Positions 36,495 to 49,623 of a DNA stretch of 64,000 nucleotides are shown here, one piece after another. The notes under the pieces were generated by a model. The model did not search any database. It saw only the letters and a program-made list of their open reading frames with translations, and had not been told where the DNA came from. Source of the stretch: Ophiocordyceps camponoti-saundersi (nom. inval.) (taxonomy: Eukaryota; Ascomycota; Sordariomycetes; Hypocreales; Ophiocordycipitaceae); NCBI GenBank assembly GCA_003339415.1, contig PDHQ01000003.1, forward strand, positions 554,646 to 618,645, given 5' to 3'. The stretch's first letter is position 1; the number at the start of each line of letters is the position of its first letter. A program made the position numbers and the translations under genes.

Positions 36495-36614
36495 CCGTTG
36501 GGACTATTGACACTGCGATACTGGAGTCGTGTTCCTACGCCCGCGAGTTGCCATGACTGGGTATCACGTATAAATAGATTCAAACAAACCGGTCTTCAAT
36601 TGGATGAGTATGCA

Positions 36615-37673
36615 ATGACTGTCATAATGCACAACCTTCAGATCATCAGCATAGGGCTCCTGGCCGTGTCTTCGACATGCCGGGCGTCCCGTCTCTCTCC
36701 AGCAGTCTCTATATACCGACGCGATGGAAACTTGAACGAATACAAAACTCGCGTGGGAGACGTGGATACGAACATCCAGATTGCCATCAAGTGCTATGAA
36801 GACTTTCTCCCTAAAGTCTCCAAGTGGACTCCGCCGCACCAGGAGACGCTCGACAGCATATATGCTTGCGACAAGTATTACAACCTCACATCAAAGGCCC
36901 TCGGAAATGCCAGAGAAGCGCTCGGAAATGATGATGTGGCTCTGACCGACAAGCTCTTTAATGACAAGCTTCCCGATATAACAGATAGGCGAACGACCGG
37001 GCAGGGGGAATACACACAAAAGCTGCAGGCGTCAAGGGAGCAACTTGAAGATGTGTCTAGTAAAGCTGGTGAAGCGTTCAAGAACGGCACGGAAGCCCTC
37101 AAAAAGGTCACGGACGTCTTGAAAGAGTTCCCCGACGTCCTTACCAATGACACGTTTAAGACGATCCAGAAGAGGGTGGTAAGGAGCATCGACGTGACCA
37201 ACGCCAGAGTCGAGATCAGGACGAAATCGGACGGTTCGCTCGATGGGGTGGTGGTGGTGGGCCTCGTCATCGCCGGCGTCGTCCTGAGCATAAAAATCGT
37301 GACGGCCCAATCCTTTGTCATGGCTTGCGCCAAGTTTGGCCGACTGTTCCAAGCGGCCAAGTCGTCTACGGAAACGCTCTCGGCGCTGATGACGGAGCTT
37401 GAGTCCGTGCCGATCGAAGACGTGACTATCGGGAAGATGGCAAGAGCTAGAACAGCTGTCAGAGACGCCGATGTGAAGTTGGAAAAGGCGTTACAAGCTG
37501 CAATCAGAGTCAGCAACAGGTTACCCTCGGTCCCTGCGGCGGAGTCTCGGGAAGCGCATTCTATCTTTGCAGCACAATTCAGGCAGACGAGAGAAGCTTC
37601 CGACACATTTCTTGATTTGTCTAGCAGATATGAGCAGCTCAAAGGCAAGGTCGATGGGATGATTTCACTTTGA
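36615..37673 (+). CDS. Secreted helical protein with central hydrophobic segment
   Basis: Single exon; the ATG at 36615 gives 352 residues with a signal peptide (core NLQIISIGLLAVSS, cleavage after about residue 24). An ATG at 36627 would also keep the signal, whereas the longer frame from 36498 would bury it. Residues 40-200 are amphipathic and helix-like, with heptad-like Lys/Glu/Leu patterns (EALKKVTDVLKEF). A hydrophobic stretch at about 211-240 (DGVVVVGLVIAGVVLSIKIV) follows, then more long helices to the end. This layout, two helical halves around a central membrane-active segment, recalls alpha-helical pore-forming proteins of the ClyA/HBL/Cry6 type. No sequence motif proves this, and no family was recognised. 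Confidence 0.65.
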   Translation: MTVIMHNLQIISIGLLAVSSTCRASRLSPAVSIYRRDGNLNEYKTRVGDVDTNIQIAIKCYEDFLPKVSKWTPPHQETLDSIYACDKYYNLTSKALGNAREALGNDDVALTDKLFNDKLPDITDRRTTGQGEYTQKLQASREQLEDVSSKAGEAFKNGTEALKKVTDVLKEFPDVLTNDTFKTIQKRVVRSIDVTNARVEIRTKSDGSLDGVVVVGLVIAGVVLSIKIVTAQSFVMACAKFGRLFQAAKSSTETLSALMTELESVPIEDVTIGKMARARTAVRDADVKLEKALQAAIRVSNRLPSVPAAESREAHSIFAAQFRQTREASDTFLDLSSRYEQLKGKVDGMISL

Positions 37674-38271
37674 AGGTGCAGGGATGTTCTTAGGAGGGGG
37701 AACAGGGTTGACATGGGTTGATTAACCGGCTCGACTCATTCCCGATGATGTTTTCTATGGTGACACAAGGTGGGCACAGGCCATCGGGTGGGTGCACTGA
37801 TGTGTGTGTATTATGTGTGTGCTAGGTCTAGGCTAGGATGGCTAGGCTAGGTCGTGTGCGAGGTCGGGCGGGGCTGGTCACGTGAACCCCCTCAACATTT
37901 TCATCGAGCAAACATGTACCGAGCTTGCTTTTAGAACTGCGGTGCTTCTTAACTAGGTGATTTATTCGATCTGTCTGTCTTGACCTTCTTCAAGACCTTC
38001 TACCTACATACGTTATGCCGCGGATAAGGCCGTCGCTACCAGCGTGGACGCTGCTTATGCTATTGGCAGTGACTCAACCCCGGCGTCGAGCCTTCAAGGC
38101 TGTTGAAATGCTAGGCATGAGGAAGAGATTTGAGCAGCTAGGCCTTGTTGGCACAACCGACAAGCAAGTGAGGGGGCCATGAGTCGATCACAGCCATTCT
38201 CTACCTACTGATAACACGGATCCTTCAAGCATCTTGAAGCCATCGTTGCACGAGTAGGAATATCTATGTCC
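37674..38271. other. Intergenic
   Basis: Spacer between convergent genes, with GGCTAGG/CTAGGTC-type repeats at about 37820-37860. No gene is seen. Confidence 0.5.
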
Positions 38272-39578
<1,307 letters not shown>

Positions 39579-41505
39579 ATGGCTTCACCAGATAATGCCG
39601 CTTACAGCTCGACAGCCGAGAGCAGACGCATCCTCGGCCTGTTGCATGACCTCTTTGACAACGACAGTCTTTCTCTACCGGCCGAGGTAACGGCCAAGTC
39701 AAAACAGGTCCGTTTCCACGCAGGCTTTGACCAGCCCTACTTTCCCATCCCCTTTAAGGAGACGGAGACGGCGGCGGCGCTCAAAGCGATCGAAGCCTCT
39801 GTCGCAGCTGTGCTAGCGGACACGAGAGACGGCGAGGATGTCCGACGCGACCGGAACATGGTCGTCGACCTGGAGAAGACGACGGCGTTCCTCTTCCAAG
39901 CCTACCTGACTCGAATCGGAGGCCTGGGAAAACTTGATGATGGCGTACGAAGTCTCTTGAAAGGTATAGCGAGACAGAGTTGTGGGTAAAGGGGAATTGC
40001 TCTCCTTGCTAAGTGACCGACGGGGGAAAAGACACGGACTTTCTGCAGGCTCAGTCCAACCCGTATCGACGGATGGCGGCCAATCTATATGCCACGGCGG
40101 ACGAGGGAGACTACTACCACATTCACGGCTCGCTCGAGGCCTCGACGACGCTACAGATGCTCGGTCTCCCTCCATATCGGCCCGATCTTAAGACGCATCA
40201 TGACATTGTCGACGTCATCGAGACGGCCGTACGAAAGCACACCGTCGTTGAGCTCGAGGCCTTGAACACGCATCATCGTCAAGCAGGTGTCAAGGTCTTT
40301 AAGCATCACGATTTCCTCAAAACACCTCATGTGAGGCTTTTTTCCTCCTCAGGAAGACACGGTAATGAGGCTGATGGATTATCTAAAGGGTCAAGCTATG
40401 TGGAACGTGCCCCCCTGGACGATAGAGCAGCTAGAAGACAAAACGCCTCCAAAGCAGCTACCGAAAAGGGATGCAAAGCTCCTCAGCGGGATTCGCGTGC
40501 TGGAACTATGTCGCATCATCGCAGGTCCCATCATGGGAAGGATCCTAGCCGAGTACGGAGCCGACGTCCTCAAGATAACCGGCCCCGGCATCAGCGACGT
40601 TCCCTTCTTCCAGGTAGACGGAAACATGGGCAAGTACGCGGCCGAGTTGGATCTCAAGAGCGACGCCGGAAGGGCTGTTTTCGATCGTCTGCTGGAGTCG
40701 GCGGATGTCGTCCTTGACGGATACCGGCCTGGCGTCCTCGATCGACTTGGTTACGGCGCGAGGGAACTTGCTCGGAGGGCTGAGGTTAGGGGATGGGGGA
40801 TCGTCTACGTTGCTGAGAACTGCTTTGGTCATCGGGGCGAGTGGGCGGATCGTCCTGGATGGCAGCAGATAGCCGACTGCGTACGCGGCCCTCCCTCCTT
40901 TCTTCAACACATAGAGCCTGTACTGAATCCTTTCTTCTTCTATCTGACGGCTGACACGAGTCTAATCCCAGGCCAGCGGCATCGCCTGGGATCAGGGCCG
41001 ATTCATGGGCCTCGGCGAGCCCGTCGTACCTCCGTTCCCCATCTCCGACTACGGCACGGGCTGCATGGGCGCCATAGCGGCACTAACCTGCCTCCATCAG
41101 CGCTCCATCCGAGGCGGGTCCTGGCTCGGTACGACGTCGCTTCTGCAATACGACCTTCTCCTCTACAAAGCCGGACCGCTCCCTGACGAGGTCCAGCAAC
41201 GGCTACGCGACGAGGCGGGGGAGGAATTCCTATCGTTGCGTCACGCGCATAGCGTCGATGCCGTATCTGGTGCTGCGCTTCGTCGGATGAGGACTTTGTA
41301 TCCTGATCTCATCGACAATCCGCGTTTCATGGATCGATGGTTCTCAAATGGTTATCGTGCTGAGGTTGCAGTTGTCAAGCCGGTGGTTGAGATTGATGGT
41401 TTGCAATTGGGTTTTTCTCGGGCTACGAGGCCGAATGGGACGGATGAGCCGTCTTGGAGTGGGTTCGGGGAGGAGGACAGGGATGTTTGGCTAGATGAAG
41501 GATAG
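39579..41505 (+). CDS. Family III CoA-transferase (CaiB/BaiF)
   Basis: Four exons, 39579-39963, 40014-40330, 40389-40880 and 40972-41505, give 575 residues. Introns are 50, 58 and 91 bases with phases 1, 0 and 0. The 40331-40388 intron was placed to restore TPHGQAMWNVPPW, matching fungal relatives; using the nearer AG would leave a 22-base intron, too short to splice. A fungal-specific N-terminal domain (about 1-235) precedes the CoA-transferase core starting at LSGIRVLELCRIIAGPIMGRILAEYGADVLKI. ELDLKSDAGRAVF, DVVLDGYRPGVLDRLGYG and ISDYGTGCMGAIAAL follow. The family moves CoA between carboxylic acids. Next to an aromatic decarboxylase it could activate an aromatic or aliphatic acid, which is inference. 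Confidence 0.85.
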
Positions 41506-42349
41506 GATGGATGTGACTGAGTCGTGGCGGGTGGCAGTGTATGTAAGAAGGGAACCGCTTTTTCTTCTCTTCTGCTTAAACGACGGATACCTTTTAAACC
41601 CCCCATGATTGTGCCTACTAAGAGCTCTCATCACTGGAGGTCGTTTTGGTTTCTAGGAACGGGGAGCTGTAGTTTGTGGATGATGTGAAGAAGGCGAAAT
41701 ATTCCCCCCCTAAGAAGTTGCCCTGCAGCAATCTCTGGTATACTGGTAGTTTAAGCAAGAATCTTTCTCTTGTATGCCTGAATTTTCATCAGTTTTGGGT
41801 GAGTGGATTCGACTTTCCCCAGCTACCTACCTCGGTTATGAGTTGACAGACAGACTAAGATCCCGGTCTGCCTCGTGGTCCGGCTCCGGAATCGCCTTAG
41901 TCTACCAGCAGAGTTTTTTAGGAATACTCAACCCCAAGGTTGTTAATCTTAAATCGGTAAGAGAACCTTTCTGGAGTGTGGCCGTAAAGGTAGTTGTAGA
42001 TGGATCCGTAGGCGACAAGGATATCTGCTGTTCTGCTCACCTATGCCAGGGTAGCTTGTCCTTGGTAAGCTTTTTCCTGAGCTAGTTTTTCTTCGACATC
42101 TCAACTCATGGTTCTGAGCTGTCAGTGTCTGCTTTCTTCTTCGACTCTTCTCTCCATCTGACGAAGTGTAAGTTGAGGCTGACGTCAGTTCACCATACAT
42201 ATATAGGTAGTGTTATGTATGTATACGTAAAACATCCGAGGGCAGACAACTCCAAGTGGATGACAACTGCTTTTCTCTCTTCCTTTCTTTCCCTCACCTT
42301 ACAAAGTCAGTGCTCTCTCTCAAAGCAAAGCAAAGCCCCCCCTCGAGCC
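41506..42349. other. Intergenic, upstream of paralogue A
   Basis: About 0.84 kb with no recognised gene. A TATATA box lies at about 42199-42206, roughly 150 bases before the ATG of the first secreted paralogue. The matching upstream part of the second paralogue has a similar AAAGCCATG start context. Confidence 0.45.
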
Positions 42350-45207
42350 ATGTTACTCTCACCCTTAATTCTGTTCCTAGCACATCTGCTATGGATTCAG
42401 CACATATACGCGGCGAGAGGGACTGAGAAATTGAAGCAGGCTAGAAAAGTCGGTCATGTTCTCCCGGACCCTGAAAACTATGTGTATTTCATCTGCTCCG
42501 GATACCGGTACGTCACCGAACACGGTTTGGTTGCAGAATCCGAGGAAAGAAATCGACTTCCATTGTACCGTAGTGTCTCCGTTTGGGCGGAAACACGACA
42601 GGTGCATGGCGAAGGCAGAGAATACCGTCTTATAGCTTATCCGACTGTCGAAGCCGCAGTAAGAGCTTGGAGAATAAGGGTTCTAGATATCCCCCAATAC
42701 CGCTCAGACGGGCTGCGGAAGCTGCCACATAAAGCGGGCGTCTTTGCCGCAAGACGAAGCAAAAGTTTGGTGAGCATTGCCGATGACCCGGACGACGCGC
42801 TTTACGATACCGTGTCCTTGAGACGATCGATTCTACACTACTACGCCCCTGTACCGCCTGCTTCACGAGGCGACGATGAGTTTCTTCAAGGCATTACTTG
42901 GTACTTGAATCCTTTCTCGAAACATACTGTTTCACGGCAACTCCAGGGAAACAAACGTCACTCTCCGCTCAGGGGAGACAGGGGGGGGAGGCCACGCTTA
43001 AGGGGTAGTGGTGTTGAGCCGGTCACAGCAACAGAGGCAAATACTAGCAACGTGGTCATCAACCCAGGTCAAAGCAGCAGCAGCAGCAGCAGCATTCCAG
43101 GCAGAAGCAAACCCAAGTCAAATACTGGCGACATCGTCAATCCAGGTCTAAGCAGCAATAAGCAAGGTACAGGCAGCGTCGTCCCAGGTAGAAGTGTTAT
43201 AGCAACCCAAGCAAACACTGGCAATACCGACCCGGGTCTAAGCAGGATCATCCGGGGAGGAAGCGCAACGGCAATCCAGGCAAGTTCTGGTAATATAAAT
43301 CCAGGGCCGAGCAGTCCTGAACGAAATATCCTCGATTCCCAATGGGCTATCGTGGGGTATAAAGGGCCCTTCATGCCTCAAGTTATAAAAGTCGTTCGGA
43401 AAGTTCACGCGGCAATGCAAACCGATGCCGTCACGGGTGGGATGCAGACAGATCAGGGCACGCAGACCGACTTGGAAGACGTCCGGCGCGAATTGCGGAT
43501 GATAGCCTGCCAGGACAATGATCAGTCGCGTTCCTTATCCCCTGGCCGACGCCTCAACAAAGGTTAGTCAACAAAATGGCATACGAAAAGTCCCCAAAGA
43601 CTTTCCTCTCTCTGATTCACTTGCAGACGGCCCTGTTCAAGTCAGTAGCAGCTGTACTGCACTTGTCGGCAACCTGGTCAACGGACTCGGCAGAGACACT
43701 CCTCAGCAAGTCGCTTCTAATACCGTGAGCGTCATTCGATTCCTCGAAAGGAAGGGCACCAGCCGATACGAAGTGAACAGCCTTGATGAGCCCCAGCCAA
43801 CGAATCATCAAGGCCTCGCCCAGTTAGCCGACCTGACGATCCATCGGACACAGCCGTGCGATATTCCCGGTACGCCATCATTGTTCTTTGGGTTTTTATC
43901 CGGTCCCATTGCTAACGATCTTGAATCGTGAAGAGGAAGAAGAAGAGCCGATGGAGTGTATGGCCGAGTGGGAGTCGCACCCGGCTCCAGCAGGAACAAA
44001 TGGTATGCCACCGTTGTTTGTTACTGCGAACATGACCGACCTGCTTTTTCGTCCTATCACTAACGGCTCTGGATTCGTAAGAGCAAGAAGACGACGAGGT
44101 GCTGATAGTTGATGACATTGATGACGGGCCGGAGCCTGAGCCAGCGCAGCAGTCGACTGCTCCTGGCATGTTCTGTATGCGATTCCACTTCAAGCCATCA
44201 CTTCGTACACGCCGAGCTAATCACTGTCCTCAGGGGATCCGCAACTTCCACAAGCTCAACCCGACGCTGTTGTTCCCCTTCCGGCTGCGGCACCCCCGGC
44301 ACCTGGGACTCGTATTTGTAGGGAGCTTCTGTCCTCCTCCTCCTCCTCCTTGACCTACTAATGTCTCGGCTGACCCAATAATTCAACAGGGAATCCGGCC
44401 TTTGACTCGCCTCCTCAGTCTCAGCAACTTGCTTCTCCTCCTCCTCCTCCTCCTCCTCCTCCTCCTCCTCCTCCACCACAGTCACGGCCACCAATTCGTA
44501 TCGGTGAACATTTGCCTCGAATAATCCTAACCCAAGCAAGTGCTAACAATACATCTTTACTACGACAGATAACGAAGCATATTGGGCTCGTCACCCTACT
44601 TTTATTCAGCCTGACCCCCGACGCCAGGAGTCGAGCTTCGGTAAGCTGAAAGCTGTCTCCTTATATATCTACAAGCGGGTTAAGAACAAGGTATACTGAT
44701 GATTCACAACAAATAAAGAAATGGCAGCCATGGGAGAAATGCTTCGCTTTCAAGGGACAGAGCAAGAAAATAGTCTCATGCATCAGGCGATAGCCACCAC
44801 AAGTGCAGCAGTCCTCCGGGGAGCTCGCGTAGACGGCGACGTCTGCGCATCGGCTTTATCAACGTATTCATACGTCGGAAGCAGGTCCATGATAGAGCGG
44901 CGCCAAATAGGTGAATATGAATAGTCGACATTATAACAGCCTTGCGTTATCAACTAACTGACCCTTTTTTTTTCCAGGCACATCCGGCGGTAACTGCTGC
45001 CGACTTCTAAGGGCAGTACGACGAGCCAATCAATGCAGGGAGAGAGCAAGACGGATGGGAAATCAAGGCCGAGAGCAGCAACCATTTCCTGGGAAGAAGC
45101 CAGCTTTAAGGAAGAAACCAACTCTGTGGAAGAAACCAGCTTTGGGGAGGAAACCAGCTTTGAGGAAACCAGCTGCGAAGAAGAAGCCCCTGCGCAAACA
45201 GCATTAA
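42350..45207 (+). CDS. Secreted multi-exon protein, tandem paralogue A
   Basis: Nine exons: 42350-43562, 43627-43869, 43934-44002, 44082-44174, 44234-44317, 44390-44503, 44569-44640, 44719-44910 and 44978-45207. All eight introns are phase 1, and the joined frame of 769 residues has no stop. A signal peptide (MLLSPLILFLAHLLWIQ, to about residue 21) starts it. The N-terminal domain has PENYVYF..HGLVA, VWAETRQVHG, IAYPTVEAAVRAWR and a GVFAARR strand. A Ser/Gly/Asn-rich linker and three QTD motifs (AMQTD, GMQTD, GTQTD) follow. Exons 3-6 encode acidic and Pro-rich cassettes, including about 14 consecutive Pro. The last exon holds NCC..VRRANQCR and a Lys-rich KKPAL repeat tail. The family is unknown to me. 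The YxYFx(S)..HGLxA strand-helix faintly recalls ADP-ribosyltransferase folds. Confidence 0.75.
44417..44475 (+). repeat. (CTC)n run encoding poly-proline
   Basis: About 12 CCT units plus flanking CCA codons inside exon 6 of paralogue A. Length polymorphism here would change a poly-Pro tract without breaking the frame. Confidence 0.85.
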
Positions 45208-45845
45208 TGAGTCCCTGATGCTGGGATTCAGAAAGAGTATACATAATAGATTTGCTTCACTTCAGATAACCTTCTTTTTTCTCTGTTAACGGATAGCTTT
45301 TTTGGGTAATGACGGGCGCCATCATGACGTTACATCAAAGGCAGATTTTTTTTCACCTCTGACTCGGACGATGACAACTCTCTTTCAGCATGAGTTCGCC
45401 TAGTCTGTGCCAAAAACTCGGGACTTGGTAATATAGGATAACTGACTGACTGACTGACATGTGCACGACAGACAACCCGGTCAGCCTGGGTGGGTATCAA
45501 CGGATCCGTTACCTGACTGGTTCACAGTCAGCCTCGTAGCTCAGCCGGTGAATCACGAATCTGCGTCTGCATGATGGTGAACAACGGGGTTAGCAAGGAT
45601 GTACGCTGCTCCGTCGATCCACGCCAAGGCATAATTGATGATCTATTTGAACAACTATTGATTAACTTGAGATTTTTCATCCTGTCTCCACGGTGCTTGT
45701 CAGCTTAGTTCTTCGTATTACTCATGTCGTATTCAATGTATTAAAGGCATCACCGTCTCACCAGAATTCACAGGCAGATTCTCTGGGTTGCAACTTCATT
45801 TCCGTCATTCGTTCCTCAAGCGTCGAGGAGACGCCTTCTAAAGCC
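45208..45845. other. Intergenic between tandem paralogues
   Basis: The 638 bases between paralogue A and paralogue B. Four GACT units lie at about 45440-45458. No gene is seen. A tRNA-like patch near 45533 was examined and rejected. Confidence 0.5.
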
Positions 45846-48800
45846 ATGCTGCTCTCACTCTCAACCTTGAAATTCTTCCTCCTAGCATCTCTGCTATGGA
45901 TTCAGCAGATTTACGCTGCAACGACGACGACGACGACGACGCCACGACCATCAAATGCTAAAGGTCCGCGGGATCCTGAAAATTATCTGTATTTCATGAG
46001 CTCGTCACCCCAGGCTATCGCCAGCCACGGCCTCAGAGCGCAAGGTTCATCCAATTCCAACCATATTTCGGATAACCCCAAAGGGAAGACTGGACCTAAA
46101 ATATGGGCGGAAACAAGGCTTGTGGAAGGCCAAGCCCGGACGATAGCTTATCCGAATTCTACAGCCGCGATCAACGCCTGGCGACAAAGAGTGTTGCCCT
46201 CCCTCAATATGGATATGAAAAGGTCCCGTACGCCAAGCCTATTTGCCATAAGAAGAGACGGTATCCCCATTGAGCCAGTCCCGGGAGACGAAGACGGTGC
46301 GGTTTACTGTACAGACAGGCGATGGCCCAGAAAGAATATCCATTTCATAGCCACGGCTCCAAGGTATATTGCTGATGACACTGGATGGGAGGACTTTCGC
46401 AACGACATACCATGGACGCGGAACGCAAACATCCCGGAACGGACTTACCTGGAGCTGGGATACAGAGAAGGAGATGGCCGTGGAGCATCCAATGGACCAG
46501 CCGCAAGCGGAGCCGGGCCGAGCACGAGCGGTGCCGGGCCGAGCGCAAACGGTGCCAGGCCACGCTCAAGCGTCGCCAACAATCCCTCGCCAGCAGCGCC
46601 CGGGGCTTGCGCCAAGAGGGTGCTTCGTGTAGTCTGGGGGAAGTTGCCACTCGAGCCCGCGGCGAAGAAGAAGAAGGTCGGTCAGGCTGAAAAGGACGAA
46701 TCGCGGCGGGAGCTGCGAGAAGTCGTTTGCTCGGGCGATGGCAAGAGCAAGAAGCCGAGCGATGGCAAGAGTGAGAAGCCGAGCGATAGTCCATGGCAGT
46801 TCTTATTTAGCACCTGGGTTGTCGGAGACCAGAGCCAGCAAGGTCAGTAGACAACCTATACACAACAACACCAGTTCCTCCTGACAATCACTGACTCACT
46901 CTCGCTTTCAATCATCCGACAGCCAACCCTCCCCAAGACAGCAGAAGCGGCTGTTTCCGAACTGTCGATTACCTGGTCGACGCCCTCGACACAGACACCC
47001 CGTCTGAACAGCTTGCTTCCGCCACTCTTGATGCCACCCGATTCTGCGGAGAGCTGGGCACCAGCCAAGAAGAGGTGGACCGAGCAATGGGCCCGGCCTA
47101 TGACATCTCAGGTGCCGAGGCGGGGACATCTTCGAGGCCGATCAGCGTCTCGTCTGGTGCGTCAAAGGATGCAGTAAAGCAAAAGCCCCCTTCCATCATA
47201 CCATGTCTCTGACGGGCTCTCCCAGACTCCGAATCGGATGACCCTGGTCCAATTATACGTCAAGCCCTCGCTCAAGTGGTCAATTTGACGTACAATCAAG
47301 CGGAGACGTGTGGTATTCCTGGTATGTTGAGATTTTACCGCGTAATCACGATGACGTGGGAGATGGGACAGGTGAGGCTGACTGAACCTCAAGAGGAAGA
47401 AGCACCACCGATGGAATGTGCGGTAAGAAAGAAGACGAAGAAGCCTAAGCCAGCGCAGCAGTCTCGTCCCGTGGAATTGAATACCGGTAAGGAACAAGCT
47501 TACAGCCTCACTTTCAGACAGGGAAATACTAACACGCGGGAAACTAGAAGAGCCGATTGACCTGGACGCCGATGATGATCACCAGCAGCCAGGGCCATCT
47601 CGGCCGCGGCCTCGTCCAGGGCAGCAGTCAAGTTCAGCGCAGCGCTGCATCTGTAAGTCATGCCCCCCTTTCAAATCGTCACTTACAAGAGACCCTCGGA
47701 GCTAAGTAACGATCCTTTTGAAAGTAAATCCGGCGCCTCTCCCTGCTTCACCACGACAACCGCAACGTCAGCATTGCATCTGTACGTAGGAAGCTTCTAC
47801 CTATTCATTCTACTTCATCTCTTGGCTAACCATAAATACGTTATGGGGCAAAAGGGAACCCGGCCTTCCCAGAGCGTCGGCCCGCGCCTCAAGCTGGACA
47901 ACAGTCGCCTCCGTCTCCGCCCTGCATCTGTACGGAACTCTGCGCTCTAAACTCTGCCATCTTTCTACCTGCTGACCCTTTCTCCTTCTAATCTCAAGGG
48001 AATCGGGCTTATGACGAGGCTCGGTCACGGTCCTCTTCTCCTCCTGCTTCACCACAGCCACTGCCGCCGCCTTGTATCGGTAAGGGACTGGCCTACAAAC
48101 CTTGTTGCTCGGCAGCAGCTTTCTCCTCAGGCCGCTGATCTTTTTCTTCTCTCTTTTATTCTTTTAATCACCGGATAGAAAATCCTACTCATGAGCAATG
48201 GCGGGCTCGAAACCCTTCCATCATTCAGCCCGTGCCTCAATACCCTCCCATGACTTCGTCTGGGGCTTCTTCGTCTGGGGTATCGTCCATGTCTACGTCT
48301 AACGATGAGGTCTCAATCGTGTAAGGAATCCTTTCTGCAAAGAATTAAAACGTCATGATGCTAGGATCGGCGCTGATTCTTTTCTACTCTCAACCTCGGA
48401 AAAACAGGCAACGTCTAAACCAAGAATTGCGGCAATTCGATGGGCCTGAGGAAGAGGTTGCTGTGATAAACTGGGTGATGTTCTTGCTCGCAGTGGGAAG
48501 CCACATAGGGGGCGGTCTGATAAGCGATGCCGACTGCGCATCGGCATTTTCCAAGTATAGACGACCCAGGAAGAGAAGATCCTTGTCAGAGAGGGGCGGA
48601 TGGCGCGCACCAGGTAAATATTCACAGCAAATACGGATACAGGCCTTGTGTCATTGGCTGACCCGTCTCTTCCAGATACGCCCGTCGACAACTGTTGCCT
48701 CCTCCTTCAAGAAGTTAGACGTGGCAATCAATGCAGGGAGAAGAGCCGAAAGGAGAAGACTGAGAAGAGCGGAGAGGAGAAAACCGAGAAGAGCCGAAAG

Positions 48801-48905
48801 GAGAAGACTGAGAAGAGCGGAGAAGAGAAACCTGAGAAGAGTCGAAAGAAGAAACCTGCTACCAAACGGCCATGGTTAGGCGTCAAGGATGGGGAGATCC
48901 TGTAG
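45846..48905 (+). CDS. Secreted multi-exon protein, tandem paralogue B
   Basis: Eleven exons: 45846-46842, 46923-47156, 47226-47321, 47394-47486, 47548-47652, 47725-47781, 47855-47929, 47999-48079, 48179-48320, 48408-48613 and 48676-48905. Nine introns are phase 1 and one (after exon 9) is phase 2; the frame of 771 residues is open. The signal peptide ends at QQIYA. The N-domain matches paralogue A (DPENYLYF..HGLRA, IWAETRLV, IAYP..AAINAWR.RVL, LFAIRR, RRELREVVC). A PAAKKKKV stretch in exon 1 resembles a nuclear localisation signal. Exons 5-8 are short Pro-rich cassettes ending in CI at the splice; exons 7 and 8 begin WNP or WNR. The last exon (230 bases, the same length as in A) has NCC..VRRGNQCR and a Lys/Glu repeat tail. 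Function is unknown. Confidence 0.75.
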
Positions 48906-49623
48906 GTCTTTGTTGTTGCGTAGGTGCTTGGGGGTAAGAAAGAACACGTGTGTACGATTAGTTTTGTTTTAACTAGATACGACGATGCTTTATAGATAGT
49001 CCTATGTATGATGATTGCTGTTTGCAATAGATTTTCCATGATTTACTCTTGATCAAAGCACCATGTTTCGCTACAAGGGTTACTGTGAGGTTACCAGATG
49101 GTAGTCAGTAGGTATAAACAGTCGAGTATTGTCTCCTCTCTCGGAGTTGCAATCATGTATGTATTTGTAATCTGCCTTCTGACGGAAGTCTCCGGATGAA
49201 CGTCCAAATGTGGCAGTTGATGCTGTGTTACGCGTCACACCATCATGTGTGCTGGGTAATCTAACATGCAGCTCGAAAGCTGTGTCGAAGATGTTACTAA
49301 TTCATCCCTTATCAAAAGAACTTGGCACCATCTGGATAGTCTGTAATAGTAATCAGAAGCCTATGTATGTGTATAATCCCAATGTGTGTAACCAAGAGTG
49401 TGTGTAAGCTAAAAAAAGGTAAGAGGAAGAGGAAGGGGAAGTCGGACATCATCATCCGACGTTCCCGCCGCTCGGGCCGGCCCGGATCGGAAACGCGACA
49501 CAACCGGCGTTTTCCCCCAAAAGCCCAGGCCGCGCGACTCTCTTAAACAGTAGAAAGACGCCGTTAACCATCTCCATTCCGTCACTGCATTTCTTCTTCC
49601 TCTCGAACCGATTATACATAACA
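48906..49623. other. Intergenic, paralogue B to dioxygenase
   Basis: About 0.7 kb without a recognised gene; the far end is the dioxygenase promoter and leader. Confidence 0.45.

Larger units (their letters stand above)
34987..36614. other. Intergenic with several repeats
   Basis: About 1.6 kb without a recognised gene. It contains a (GT)n run at 35253-35279, a 15-base inverted repeat (35671-35685 and 35749-35763), CAGT repeats at about 36035-36052, CCTAGG motifs at 36000-36130, and a 50-base tandem duplication at 36395-36494 just upstream of the next gene. Confidence 0.6.

Noticed and set aside
40331..40352. A 22-base intron in the CoA-transferase gene
   Set aside because: Too short to be spliced; the 58-base alternative ending at 40388 restores the conserved TPHGQAMWNVPPW reading.
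45530..45600. Possible tRNA (TAGCTCAGCCGG resembling an A box)
   Set aside because: No B box of the GGTTCGANNCC type at the right distance, and no cloverleaf could be drawn.
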